From: Marthasterias glacialis
Taxonomy: Eukaryota; Echinodermata; Asteroidea; Forcipulatida; Asteriidae
DNA length: 64,000 nucleotides
NCBI GenBank assembly: GCA_911728455.2
Contig: OU452223.1
Location: 11,926,174 to 11,990,173, forward strand
Reading direction: 5' to 3'
Below are positions 1 to 14,600 of the stretch, piece by piece. A model generated the notes under the pieces. That model saw only the letters and a list, made by a program, of their open reading frames with translations, did no database searches and was not told where the DNA came from. A program made the translations under genes and the position numbers. Every line of letters starts with the position of its first letter. Positions within the stretch are counted from its first letter, which is position 1.

Positions 1-3000
1 TTTTGCAAGGCCCCAAAAACTATATTTTCGGATGCAGGACTATCTAAGGCAGACATAGGTACAAGTTGTGTTTCTGTGGCATACATAGTTCCAGAGTTAT
101 GGTCAAACATAGAGCATGTTTTTTCCTCAAACCATTTTTCGGCATAATATTCTTGTGCATGTTTGCTAGGAAGCCCCTGATTGCTTATTTGATGAGGGTA
201 GTAGACCTACTCTTAAGCCCCTGGCGTCGCACACAAATAAGCTACAGTCACAAAATTAGCATGAGTCGGGAGCCCATGAGTAGGGCTTTTCAACAGTAAT
301 AAACTTGTGTAAATCCATTGATTTTGTGATGGTGATATATACGTTGATATTTCATTTTTGTTTCTCAGACAGCTTTGTGGTCAAAAATGCTGTTGAACAC
401 TCGTTTGAAAACTTTCGGGGCATGTTTGCTTGGTGGTCATTTTTGGTATAAGGGAACTTTTGCAAGGCCCCAAAAACTATATTTTCGGATGCAGGACTAT
501 TTAAGGCAGACATAGGTACAAGTTGTGTTTCTGTGGCATACATAGTTCCGGAGTTATGGTCAAACATAGAGCATGTTTTTTCCTCCAACCATTTTTCGTC
601 ATAATATTTTTGTGCGTGGTTGTTAGGAAGTCCCTGATGGCTAATTTGATGAGGGTAGTAGACCTACTCTTAAGCCCCTGGCGTCGCACACAAATAAGCC
701 ACAGTCACAAAATTAGCATGACTCGGGAGCCCTTGTGTAGGGCTTTCCAACAGTAATAAACTTGTGTAAATCCAAATATTTTGTGATGGTGAAAAATACG
801 TTGATATTTCGTTTTTGTTTCTCAGAGAGCTTTGTGGTCAAAAATGCTGTAGAACACTCGTTTGAAAACATTCGGGGCATGTTTGCTTGCTGGTCATTTT
901 TGGCATAAGGGAACTTTTGCAAGGCCCCAAAAACTATATTTGCGGGTGCAGGACTATCTAATGCAGACACAGGTACAAGTTGTGTTTCTGTGGCATACAT
1001 AGTTCCGGAGTTATGGTCAAACATAGAGCATGATTTTTCCTGAAACCATTTTTCGGCACAATATTCTTGTGCATGTTTGCTAGGAAGCCCCTGATTTCTT
1101 ATTTGATGAGGGTAGTAGACCTACTCTTAAGCTTCTGGCGTCGCACACAAATAAGCCACAGTCACAAAATTAACTTGAGTTCGCAGCCCTCGAGTAGGGC
1201 TTTCCAACAGTATTAAATTTGTGTAAATCCAAAAATTTTGTGATGGTGATATATACGTTGATATTTCATTTTTGTTTCTCAGACGGCTTTGTGGTCAAAA
1301 ATGCTGTTGAACACTCGTTTGAAAACATTCGGGGCATGTTTGCTTGGTGGTCACTTTTGGTTTAAAGGAACTTTTGCAAGGCCCCAAAAACTATATTTTC
1401 GGGTGCAGGACTATCTAAGGCAGACACAGGTACAAGTTGTGTTTCTGTGGCATACATAGTTCCGGAGTTATGGTCAAACATAGAGCATGATTTTTCCTCA
1501 AACCATTTTTCGGCATGATATTCTTGTGCATGTTTGCTAGGAAGCCCCTGATTGCTTATTTGATGAGGGTAGTAGACCTACTCTTAAGCCCCTGGCGTCG
1601 CACACAAATAAGCCACAGTCACAAAATTAGCATGAGTCGGGAGCCCATGAATAGGGCTTTCCAACAGTATTATATTTGTGTAAATCCAAACATTTTGTGA
1701 GGGTGATATATACGTTGATATTTCATTGTTGTTTCTCAGACAGCTGTGTGGTCAAAATTGCTGTTGAACACTCGTTTGAAAACATTCGGGGCATGTTTGC
1801 TTGGTGGTCATTTTTGGTCTAAGGGAACTTTTGCAAGACCCCAAAAACTATATTTTCGGATGCAGGACTATCTAAGGCAGACACAGGTACAAGTTGTGTT
1901 TCTGTGGCATACACAGTTCCGGAGTTATGGTCAAACATAGAGCATGATTTTTTCTCAAACCATTTTTCGGCATAATATTCTTGTGCATGTTTGCTAGGAA
2001 GCCCCTGATTGCTTATTTGATGAGGGTAGTAGACCTACTCTTAAGCCCCTGGCGCCGCACACAAATAAGCTACAGTCACAAAATTAGCATGAGTCGGGAG
2101 CCCATGAGTAGGGCTTTCCAACAGTAATAAACTTGTGTAAATCCATTGATTTTGTGATGTTGATATATACGTTGATATTTCGTTTTTGTTTCTCAGACAG
2201 CTTTGTGGTCAAAAATGCTGTAGAACACTCGTTTGAAAACATTCGGGGCATGTTTGCTTGCTGGTCATTTTTGGTTTAAAGGAACTTTTGCAAGACCCCA
2301 AAAACTATATTTTCGGATGCAGGACTATCTAAAGCAGACACAGGTACAAGTTGTGTTTCTGTGGCATACATAGTTCCGGAGTTATGGTCAAACATAGAGC
2401 ATGATTTTTCCTGAAACCATTTTTCGGCATATTATTCTTGTGCATGTTTGCTAGTAAGCCCCTGATTGCTTATTTGATGAGGGTAGTAGACCTACTCTTA
2501 AGCCCCTGGCGCCGCACACAAATAAGCTACAGTCACAAAATTAGCATGAGTCGGGAGCCCATGAGTAGGGCTTTCCAACAGTATTAAATTTGTGTAAATC
2601 CAAATATTTTGTGATGGTGATATATACGTTGATATTTCATTTTTGTTTCTCGGACGGCTTTGTGGTCAAAAATTATACTGTTGAACACTCGTTTGAAAAC
2701 ATTCGGGGCATGTTTGCTTGCTGGTCATTTTTGGTATAAAGGAACTTTTGCAAGGCCCCAAAAACTATATTTTCGGGTGCAGGACTATCTAAGGCAGACA
2801 CAGGTACAAGTTGTGTTTCTGTGGCATACATAGTTCCGGAGTTATGGTCAAACATACAGCATGATTTTTTCTCAAACCATTTTTCGGCATAATATTCTTG
2901 TGCATGTTTGCTAGGAAGCCCCTGATTGCTTATTTGATGAGGGTAGTAGACCTACTCTTAATCTTCTGGCGTCGCACACAAATAAGCCACAGTCACAAAA

Positions 3001-6000
3001 TTAACATGAGTCGAGAGCCCTTGAATAGGGCTTTCCAACAGTATTAAACTTGTGTAAATCCAAAAAAATTGTGATGGTGATATATACGTTGATATTTCAT
3101 TTTTGTTTCTCAGAGAGCTTTGTGGTCAAAAATTCTGTTGAACACTCGTTTGAAAACATTCGGGGCATGTTTGCTTGCTGGTCACTTTTGGTTTAAAGGA
3201 ACTTTTGGAAGGCCCCAAAAACTATATTTTCGGGTGCAGGACTATCTAAGGTAGACACAGGTACAAGTTGTGTTTCTGTGGCATACATAGTTCCGGAGTT
3301 ATGGTCAAACATAGAGCATGATTTTTCCTGAAACCATTTTTCGGCATAATATTCTTGTGCATGTTTGCTAGGAAGCCCCTGATTGCTTATTTGATGAGGG
3401 TAGTAGACCTACTCTTAAGCCCCTGGCGTCGCACACAAATAAGCCACAGTCACAAAATTAGCATGAGTCGGGAGCCCTTGAATAGGGTATTCCAACAGTA
3501 TTAAATTTGTGTAAATCCAAACATTTTGTGATGGTGATAAATACGTTGATATTTCGTTTTTGTTTCTCAGAGAGCTTTGTTGTCAAAAATGCTGTAGAAC
3601 ACTCGTTTGAAAACATTCGGGGCATGTTTGCTTGCTGGTCATTTTTGGCATAAGGGAACTTTTGCAAGTTGCCAAAAACTATGATTTCGGGTGCAGGACT
3701 ATCTAAGACAGACACAGGTACAAGTTGTGTTTCTGTGGCATACATAGTTCTGGAGATTATGGTCAAACATAGAGCATGATTTTTCCTCAAACCATTTTTC
3801 GGCATAATATTCTTGTGCATGTTTGCTAGGAAGCCCCTGATTGCTTATTTGATGAGGGTAGTAGACCTACTCTTAAGCCCCTGGCGTCGCACACAAATAA
3901 GCCACAGTCACAAAATTAGCATGAGTCGGGAGCCCTTGAGTAAGGCTTTCAAACAGTATTCAACTTGTGTAAATCTATAAATTTTGTGATGGTGATATAT
4001 ACGTTGATATTTCATTTTTGTTTCTCAGACAGCTTTGTGGTCAGAAATGCTGTTGAACACTCGTTTGAAAACATATGGGGTAAGTTTGCTTGCTGGTCAT
4101 TTTTGGTATAAAGGAACTTTTGCAAGGCCCCAAAAACTATTTTTTCGGGTGCAGGACTATCTAAAGCAGACACAGGTACAAGTTGTGTTTCTGTGGCATA
4201 CATAGTTCCGGAGTTATGGTCAAACATAGAGCATGATTTTTCTTCAAACCATTTTTCGGCATAATATTCTTGTGCATGTTTGCTAGTAAGCCCCTGATTG
4301 CTTATTTGATGAGGGTAGTAGACCTACTCTTAAGCCCCTGGCGTCGCACACAAATAAGCCACAGTCACAAAATTAACATGAGTCGGGTGCCCATGAGTAG
4401 GGCTTTTCAACAGTATTAAACTTGTGTAAATCCAAATATTTTGTGATGGTGATGAATACGTTGATATTTCGTTTTTGTTTCTCAGACAGCTTTGTGGTCA
4501 AAAATGCTTTTGAACACTCGTTTGAAAACATTCGGGGCATGTTTGCTTGCTGGTCATTTTTGGTATAAAGGAACTTTTGCAAGTTGCCAAAAACTATGAT
4601 TTCGGGTGCAGGACTATCTAAGGCAGACACAGGTACAAGTTGTGTTTCTGTGGCATACATAGTTCCGGAGTTATGGTCAAACATAGAGCATGATTTTTCC
4701 TCAAACCATTTTTCGGCATAATATTCTTGTGCATGTTTGCTAGGAAGCCCCTGATTGCTTATTTGATGAGGGTAGTAGACCTACTCTTAAGCCCCTGGCG
4801 TAGCACACAAACAAGCCACAGTCACAAAATCAACATGAGTCGGGAGCCCATGAGTATGGCTTTCCAACAGTAATAAACTTGTGAAAAATCAAAACATTTT
4901 GTGATGGTGATAAATACGTTGATATTTCGTTTTTGTTTCTCAGAGAGCTTTGTGGTCAAAAATGCTGTAGAACACTCGTTTGAAAACATTCGGGGCATGT
5001 TTGCTTGCTGGTCATTTTTGGCATAAAGGAACTTTTGCAAGGCCCCAAAAACTATATTTTCGGGTGCAGGACTATATAAGGCAGACACAGGTACAAGTTG
5101 TGTTTCTGTGGCATACATAGTTCCGGAGTTATGGTCAAACATAGAGCATGATTTTTCCTCAAACCATTTTTCGGCATAATATTCTTGTGCATGTTTGCTA
5201 GGAAGCCCCTGATTGCTTATTTGATGAGGGTAGTAGACCTACTCTTAAGCCCCTGGCGTCGCACACAAATAAAGAGTCACAAAATTAGCATGAGTCGGGA
5301 GCCCTTGAGTAAGGGTTTCAAACAGTATTCAACTTGTGTAAATCCATTGATTTTGTGATGTTGATATATACGTTGATATTTCATTTTTGTTTCTCAGACA
5401 GCTTTGTGGTCAGAAATGCTGTTGAACACTCGTTTGAAAACATATGGGGTAAGTTTGCTTGCTGGTCATTTTTGGTATAAAGAAACATTTGCAAGGCCCC
5501 AAAAACTATTTTTCCGGGTGCAGGACTATCTAAGGCAGACACAGGTACAAGTTGTGTTTCTGTGGCATACATAGTTCCGGAGTTATGGTCAAACATAGAG
5601 CATGATTTTTTCCTCAAACCATTTTTCGGCATAATATTTTTGTGCGAGGTTGCTAGTAAGCCCCTGATTGCTTATTTGATGAGGGTAGTAGACCTACTCT
5701 TAAGCCTCTGGCGTCGCACACAAATAAGCCACAGTCACAAAATTAACATGAGTCGGTAGCCCTCGAGTAGGGCTTTCCAACAGTTTTAAACCTATGTAAA
5801 TCCAAATATTTTGTGATGGTGATAAACACGTTGATATTTCGTTTTTATTTCTCAGACAGCTTTGTGGTCAAAAATGCTGTTGAACACTCGTTTGAAAACA
5901 TATGGGGCAAGTTTGCTTGGTGGTCATTTTTTGTATGAAGGAACCTTTGCAAGGCCCCAAAAACTATATTTTCGGATGCAGGACTATCTAAGGCAGACAC

Positions 6001-6280
6001 GGGTACAAGTTGTGTTTCTGTGGCATACATAGTTCCGGAGTTATGGTCAAACATAGAGCATGATTTTTCTTCAAACCATTTTTCGGCATAATATTCTTGT
6101 GCATGTTTGCTAGGAAGCCCCTGATTGCTTATTTGATGAGGGTAGTAGACCTACTCTTAAGCCCCTGGCGTCGCACACAAATAAGCAACAGTCACAAAAT
6201 TAACATGAGTCGGGAGCCCTTGAGTAGGGCTTTCCAACAGTAATAAACTTGTGTAAATCCATTGATTTTGTGATGTTGAT

Positions 6281-8040
6281 ATATACGTTGATATTTCATT
6301 TTTGTTTCTCATACAGCTTTGTGGTCAAAAATGCTGTTGAACACTCGTTTGAAAACTTTCGGGGCATGTTTGCTTTGTGCTCACTTTTGGTTTAAAGGAA
6401 CTTTTGCAAGGCCCCAAAAACTATATTTTCGGGTGCAGGACTATCTAAGGCAGACACAGGTACAAGTTGTGTTTCTGTGGCATACATAGTTCCGGAGTTA
6501 TGGTCAAACATAGAGCATGATTTTTCCTCAAACCATTTTTCGGCATAATGATCTTGTGCATGTTTGCTAGGAAGCCCCTGATTGCTTATTTGATGAGGGT
6601 AGTAGACCTTCTCTTAAGCCCCTGGCGTCGCACACAAATAAGCCACAGTCACAAAATTAGCATGAGTCGGGAGCCCTTGAATAGGGCTTTCCAACAGTAC
6701 TAAATTTGTGTAAATCCAAAAATTGTGTGATGTTGATATATACGTTGATATTTCATTTTTGTTTGTCAGACAGCTTTGTGGTCAAAATTGCTGTTGAACA
6801 CTCGTTTGAAAACATTCGGGTTTGCTTGGTGGTCATTTTTTGTATTAAGGAACCTTTGCAAGACCCCAAAAACTATATTTTCGGATGCAGGACTATCTAA
6901 GGCAGACACAGGTACAAGTTGTGTTTCTGTGGCATACATAGTTCCGGAGTTATGGTCAAACATAGAGCATGATTTTTCCTCAAACCATTTTTCGGCATAA
7001 TATTCTTGTGCATGTTTGCTAGTAAGCCCCTGATTGCTTATTTGATGAGGGAAGTCGACCTACTCTTAAGCCCCTGGCGTCGCACACAAATAAGCTACAG
7101 TCACAAAATTAGCATGAGTCGGGAGCCCTTGAATAGGGCTTTCCAAGAGTATTAAATTTGTGTTAATCCAAAAATTTTGTGATGGTGATATAAACGTTGA
7201 TATTTCATTTTTGTTTCTCAGACAGCTTTGTGGTCAAAAATGCTGTTGAACACTCGTTTGAAAACATTCGGGGCATGTTTGCTTGCTGGTCTCTTTTGGT
7301 TTAAAGGAACTTTTGCAAGGCCCCAAAAACTATATTTTCGGGTGCAGGACTATCTAAGGCAGACACAGGTACAAGTTGTGTTTTTGTGGCATACATAGTT
7401 CCGGAGATATGGTCAAACATAGAGCATGATTTTTCCTCAAACCATTTTTCGGCATAATATTCTTGTGCATGTTTGCTAGTAAGCCCCTGATTGCTTATTT
7501 GATGAGGGTAGTAGACCTACTCTTAAGCCCCTGGCGTCGCACACAAATAAGCCACAGTCACAAAATTAGTATGAGTCGGGAGCCCTTAAATAGGGCTTTC
7601 CAACAATATTAAATTTGTGTAAATCCAAAAATTGTGTGATGGTGATATATACGTTGATATTTCATTTTTGTTTGTCAGACAGCTTTGTGGTCAAAATTGC
7701 TGTTGAACACTCGTTTGAAAACATTCGGGGCATGTTTGCTTGAGGGTCATTTTTAGTATAAAGTAACTTTTGCAAGACCCCAAAAACTATATTGGCGGAT
7801 GCAGGACTATCTAAGGCAGACATAGGTACAAGTTGTGTTTCTGTGGCATACATAGTTCCGGAGTTATGGTCAAACATAGAGCATGATTTTTCCTCAAACC
7901 ATTTTTCGGCGTAATATTCTTGTGCATGTTTGCTAGTAAGCCCCTGATTGCTTATTTGATGAGGGTAGTAGACCTACTCTTAAGCCCCTGGCGTCGCACA
8001 CAAATAAGCCACAGTCACAAAATTAGCATGAGTCGGGAGC
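6281..8040 (+). repeat. Higher-order block A1, first copy (~4 monomers)
   Basis: This block of about 1.76 kb is almost identical to 9,919-11,678, shifted by 3,638 bp, or eight monomers. Shared private markers include TTTGCTTTGTGCTCAC (6,368 and 10,006), a 6-bp deletion giving CATTCGGGTTTGC (6,815 and 10,453), GGGAAGTCGACC, and GAGGGTCATTTTTAG. By eye I count only about three substitutions over the block. Similarity falls to ordinary monomer-to-monomer level on both sides. Confidence 0.85.
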
Positions 8041-8684
8041 CCTTGAGTAGGGCTTTCCAACAGTATTAAATTTGTGTAAATCCAAAAATTTTGTGATGGT
8101 GATATATACGTTGATATTTCATTTTTGTTTCTCAGACAGCTTTGTGGTCAAAAATGCTGTTGAACACTCGTTTGAAAACATTCGGGGCATGTTTGCTTGC
8201 TGGTCATTTTTGGTATAAAGGAACTTTTGCAAGGCCCCAAAAGCTATATTTTCGGGTGCAGGACTATCTAAGGCAGACACTGGTACAAGTTGTGTTTCTG
8301 TGGCATACATAGTTCCGGAGTTATGGTCAAACATAGAGCATGATTTTTCCTGAAACCATTTTTCGGCATAATATTCTTGTGCATGTTTGCTAGTAAGCCC
8401 CTGATTGCTTATTTGATGAGGGTAGTAGACCTACTCTTAAGCCCCTGGCGTCGCACACAAATAAGCTACAGTCACAAAATTAGCATGAGACGGGATTCCT
8501 TGAATAGGGCTTTCCAACAGTATTAAATTTGTGTAAATCCAAAAATTTTGTGATGGTGATATGTACGTTGATATTTCATTTTTGTTTCTCAGACGGCTTT
8601 GTGGTCAAAAATGCTGTTGAACACTCGTTTGAGCACATTCGGGGCATGTTTACTTGCTGGTCACTTTTGGTTTAAAGTAACTTT

Positions 8685-8720
8685 TGCAAGGCCCCGAAAA
8701 ACTATATTTATCTAAGGCAG
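8685..8720 (+). repeat. Satellite A monomer with a small deletion
   Basis: GCCCCGAAAAACTATATTT is followed at once by ATCTAAGGCAGAC. The usual TCGGGTGCAGGACT segment (about 14-15 bases) is missing. This is the only copy in which I saw this loss, so it is a private, unspread mutation. Confidence 0.75.
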
Positions 8721-9918
8721 ACACAGGTACAAGTTGTGTTTCTGTGGCATACATAGTTCCGGAGTTATGGTCAAACATAGAGCATGATTTTCCCTCAAAC
8801 CATTTTTCGGCATAATAATCTTGTGCATGTTTGCTAGGAAGCCCCTGATTGCTTATTTGATGAGGGTAGTAGACCTACTCTTAAGCCCCTGGCGTCGCAC
8901 ACAAATAAGCAACAGTCACAAAATTAACATGAGTCGGGAGCCCTTGAGTAGGGCTTTCCAACAGTAATAAACTTGTGTAAATCCATTGATTTTGTGATGT
9001 TGATATATACGTTGATATTTCATTTTTGTTTCTCAAACAGCTTTGTGGTCAAAATTGCTGTTGAACACTCGTTTGAAAACATTCGGGGCATGTTTGCTTG
9101 CTGGTCAGTATTGGTATAATGTAACTTTTGCAAGGCCCCAAAAACTATATTTTCGGGTGCAGGACTATCTAAGGCAGACACAGGTACAAGTTGTGTTTCT
9201 GTGGCATACATAGTTCCGGAGTTATGGTCAAACATAGAGCATGATTTTTCCTCAAACCATTTTTCGGCATAATATTCTTGTGCATGTTTGCTAGGAAGCC
9301 CCTGATTGCTTATTTGATGAGGGAAGTCGACCTACTATTAAGCCCCTGGCGTCGCACACAAATAAGCTACAGTCACAAAATTAACATGAGTCGGGAGCCC
9401 TTGAATAGGGCTTTCCAACAGTATTAAATTTGTGTTAATCCAAAAATTTTGTGATGGTGATATAAACGTTGATATTTCATTTTTGTTTCTCAGTCGGCTT
9501 TGTGGTCAAAAATGCTGTTGAACACTCGTTTGAAAACATTCGGGGCATGTTTGCTTGGTGGTCAATTTTGGTATAAAGTAACTTTTGCAAGACCCCAAAA
9601 ACTATATTTTCGGATGCAGGACTATCTAAGGCAGACATAGGTACAAGTTGTGTTTCTGTGGCATACATAGTTCCGGAGTTATGGTCAAACATAGAGCATG
9701 ATTTTTCCTCAAACCATTTTTCGGCGTAATATTCTTGTGCATGTTTGCTAGGAAGCCCCTGATTGCTTATTTGATGAGGGTAGTAGACCTACTCTTAAGC
9801 CCCTGGCGTCGCACACAAATAAGCCACAGTCACAAAATTAACATGAGTCGGAAGCCCTTGAATAGGGCTTTCCAACATTATTAAATTTGTGTAAATCCAT
9901 TGATTTTGTGATGGTGAT

Positions 9919-11678
9919 ATATACGTTGATATTTCATTTTTGTTTCTCATACAGCTTTGTGGTCAAAAATGCTGTTGAACACTCGTTTGAAAACTTTCGG
10001 GGCATGTTTGCTTTGTGCTCACTTTTGGTTTAAAGGAACTTTTGCAAGGCCCCAAAAACTATATTTTCGGGTGCAGGACTATCTAAGGCAGACACAGGTA
10101 CAAGTTGTGTTTCTGTGGCATACATAGTTCCGGAGTTATGGTCAAACATAGAGCATGATTTTTCCTCAAACCATTTTTCGGCATAATGATCTTGTGCATG
10201 TTTGCTAGGAAGCCCCTGATTGCTTATTTGATGAGGGTAGTAGACCTTCTCTTAAGCCCCTGGCGTCGCACACAAATAAGCCACAGTCACAAAATTAGCA
10301 TGAGTCGGGAGCCCTTGAATAGGGCTTTCCAACAGTACTAAATTTGTGTAAATCCAAAAATTGTGTGATGTTGATATATACGTTGATATTTCATTTTTGT
10401 TTGTCAGACAGCTTTGTGGTCAAAATTGCTGTTGAACACTCGTTTGAAAACATTCGGGTTTGCTTGGTGGTCATTTTTTGTATTAAGGAACCTTTGCAAG
10501 ACCCCAAAAACTATATTTTCGGATGCAGGACTATCTAAGGCAGACACAGGTACAAGTTGTGTTTCTGTGGCATACATAGTTCCGGAGTTATGGTCAAACA
10601 TAGAGCATGATTTTTCCTCAAACCATTTTTCGGCATAATATTCTTGTGCATGTTTGCTAGTAAGCCCCTGATTGCTTATTTGATGAGGGAAGTCGACCTA
10701 CTCTTAAGCCCCTGGCGTCGCACACAAATAAGCTACAGTCACAAAATTAGCATGAGTCGGGAGCCCTTGAATAGGGCTTTCCAAGAGTATTAAATTTGTG
10801 TTAATCCAAAAATTTTGTGATGGTGATATAAACGTTGATATTTCATTTTTGTTTCTCAGACAGCTTTGTGGTCAAAAATGCTGTTGAACACTCGTTTGAA
10901 AACATTCGGGGCATGTTTGCTTGCTGGTCTCTTTTGGTTTAAAGGAACCTTTGCAAGGCCCCAAAAACTATATTTTCGGGTGCAGGACTATCTAAGGCAG
11001 ACACAGGTACAAGTTGTGTTTTTGTGGCATACATAGTTCCGGAGATATGGTCAAACATAGAGCATGATTTTTCCTCAAACCATTTTTCGGCATAATATTC
11101 TTGTGCATGTTTGCTAGTAAGCCCCTGATTGCTTATTTGATGAGGGTAGTAGACCTACTCTTAAGCCCCTGGCGTCGCACACAAATAAGCCACAGTCACA
11201 AAATTAGTATGAGTCGGGAGCCCTTAAATAGGGCTTTCCAACAATATTAAATTTGTGTAAATCCAAAAATTGTGTGATGGTGATATATACGTTGATATTT
11301 CATTTTTGTTTGTCAGACAGCTTTGTGGTCAAAATTGCTGTTGAACACTCGTTTGAAAACATTCGGGGCATGTTTGCTTGAGGGTCATTTTTAGTATAAA
11401 GTAACTTTTGCAAGACCCCAAAAACTATATTTGCGGATGCAGGACTATCTAAGGCAGACATAGGTACAAGTTGTGTTTCTGTGGCATACATAGTTCCGGA
11501 GTTATGGTCAAACATAGAGCATGATTTTTCCTCAAACCATTTTTCGGCGTAATATTCTTGTGCATGTTTGCTGGTAAGCCCCTGATTGCTTATTTGATGA
11601 GGGTAGTAGACCTACTCTTAAGCCCCTGGCGTCGCACACAAATAAGCCACAGTCACAAAATTAGCATGAGTCGGGAGC
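9919..11678 (+). repeat. Higher-order block A1, second copy
   Basis: Near-identical partner of 6,281-8,040 at an offset of 3,638 bp. The few differences seen are AACCTTTGC versus AACTTTTGC, TATTTGCGG versus TATTGGCGG, and GCTGGTAAG versus GCTAGTAAG. The two copies are separated by about four other monomers, so the event moved or duplicated an eight-monomer segment and later exchange altered its second half. Confidence 0.85.
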
Positions 11679-14600
11679 CCTTAAATAGGGCTTTCCAACA
11701 ATATTAAATTTGTGTAAATCCAAAAATTGTGTGATGGTGATATATACGTTGATATTTCATTTTTGTTTGTCAGACAGCTTTGTGGTCAAAATTGCTGTTG
11801 AACACTCGTTTGAAAACATTCGGGGCATGTTTGCTTGGTGGTCATTTTTAGTATAAAGTAACTTTTGCAAGACCCCAAAAACTATATTTTCGGATGCAAG
11901 ACTATCTAAGGCAGACATAGGTACAAGTTGTGTTTCTGTGGCATACATAGTTCCGGAGTTATGGTCAAACATAGAGCATGATTTTTCCTCAAACCATTTT
12001 TCGGCGTAATATTCTTGTGCATGTTTGCTAGGAAGCGCCTGATTGCTTATTTGATGAGGGTAGTAGACCTACTCTTAAGCCCCTGGCGTCGCACACAAAT
12101 AAGCCACAGTCACAAAATTAACATGAGTCGGGAGCCCTTGAGTAGGGCTTTCCAACAGTAATAAACTTGTGTAAATCCACTCATTTTGTGATGTTGATAT
12201 GTACGTTGATATTTCATTTTTGTTTCTCAAACAGCTTTGTGGTCAAAAATGCTGTTGAACACTCGTTTGAAAACATTCGGGGCATGTTTGCTTGCTGGTC
12301 AGTATTGGTATAAAGGAATTTTTGCAAGGCCCCAAAAACTATATTTTCGGGTGCAGGACTATCTAAGGCAGACACAGGTACAAGTTGTGTTTTTGTGGCA
12401 TACATAGTTCCGGAGATATGGTCAAACATAGAGCATGATTTTTCCTCAAACCATTTTTCGGCATAATATTCTTGTGCATGTTTGCTAGTAAGCCCCTGAT
12501 TGCTTATTTGATGAGGGTAGTAGACCTACTCTTAAGCCCCTGGCGTCGCACACAAATAAGCTACAGTCACAAAATTAGCATGAGTCGGGAGCCCTTGAAT
12601 AGGGCTTTCCAACAGTATTAAATTTGTGTAAATCCAAAAATTTTGTGATGGTGATATAAACGTTGATATTTCATTTTTGTTTCTCAGACGGCTTTGTGGT
12701 CAAAAATGCTGTTGAACACTCGTTTGAAAACATTCGGGGCATGTTTGCTTGCTGGTCTCTTTTGGTTTAAGGGAACTTTTGCAAGGCCCCAAAAACTATA
12801 TTTTCGGGTGCAGGACTATCTAAGGCAGACACAGGTACAAGTTGTGTTTTTGTGGCATACATAGTTCCTGAGATATGGGCAAACATAGAGCATGATTTTT
12901 CCTCAAACCATTTTTCGGCATAATATTCTTGTGCATGTTTGCTAGTAAGCCCCTGATTGCTTATTTGATGAGGGTAGTAGACCTACTCTTAAGCCCCTGG
13001 CGTCGCACACAAATAAGCCACAGTCACAAAATTAGCATCAGTCGGGAGCCCTTAAATAGGGCTTTCCAACAATATTAAATTTGTGTAAATCCAAAAATTG
13101 TGTGATGGTGATATAAACGTTGATATTTCATTTTTGTTTGTCAGACAGCTTTGTGGTCAAAATTGCTGTTGAACACTCGTTTGAAAACATTTGGGGCATG
13201 TTTGCTTGCTGGTCATTTTTGGTATAAAGTAACTTTTGCAAGACCCCAAAAACTATATTTTCGGATGCAGGACTATCTAAGGCAGACATAGGTACAAGTT
13301 GTGTTTCTCTGGCATACATAGTTCCGGAGTTATGGTCAAACATAGAGCATGATTTTTCCTCAAACCATTTTTCGGCGTAATATTCTTGTGCATGTTTGCT
13401 AGGAAGCCCCTGATTGCTTATTTGATGAGGGTAGTAGACCTACTCTTAAGCCCCTGGCGTCGCACACAAATAAGCCACAGTCACAAAATTAACATGAGTC
13501 AGGAGCCCTTGAATAGGGCTTTCCAATAGTATTAAACTTGTGTAAATCCAAATATTTTGTGATGGTGATATATACGTTGATATTTCATTTTTGTTTCTCA
13601 TACAGCTTTGTGGTCAAAAATGCTGTTGAACACTCGTTTGAAAACTTTCGGGGCATGTTTGCTTGGTGGTCACTTTTGGTTTAAAGGAACTTTTGCAAGG
13701 CCCCAAAAACTATATTTTCGGGTGCAGGACTATCTAAGGCAGACACAGGTACAAGTTGTGTTTCTGTGGCATACATAGTTCCGGAGTTATGGTCAAACAT
13801 AGAGCATGATTTTTCCTCAAACCATTTTTCGGTTAATATTCTTGTGCATGTTTGCTAGGAAGCCCCTGATTGCTTATTTGATGAGGGTAGTAGACCTACT
13901 CTTAAGCCCCTGGCGTCGCACACAAATAAGCTACAGTCACAAAATTAGCATGAGTCGGGAGCCCATGAATAGGGCTTTCCAACAGTAATAAATTTGTGTA
14001 AATCCAAAAAATTTTTGATGGTGATATATACGTTGATATTTCATTTTTGTTTCTCAGACGGCTTTTTGGTCAAAAATTCTGTTGAACACTCGTTTGAAAA
14101 CTTTCGGGGCATGTTTGCTTGGTGGTCACTTTTGGTTTAAAGGAACTTTTGCAAGACCCCAAAAGCTATATTTTCGGGTGCAGGACTACCTCAGGCAGAC
14201 ACAGGTACAAGTTGTGTTTCTGTGGCATACATAGTTCCGGAGTTATGGTCAAACATAGAGCATGATTTTTCTTCAAACCATTTTTCGGCATAATATTCTT
14301 GTGCATGTTTGCTAGGAAGCCCCTGATTGCTTATTTGATGAGGGTAGTAGACCTACTCTTAAGCCTCTGGCGTCGCACACAAATAAGCCACAGTCACAAA
14401 ATTAACATGAATCGGGAGCCCTTGAGTAGGGCTTTCCAACAGTAATAAACTTGTGTAAATCCAAATATTTTGTGATGTTGATATATACGTTGATATTTCA
14501 TTTTTGTTTCTCAGACAGCTTTGTGGTCAAAAATGCTGTTGAACACTCGTTTGAAAACTTTCGGGCCATGTTTGCTTGGTGGTCATTTTTGGTCTAAGGG

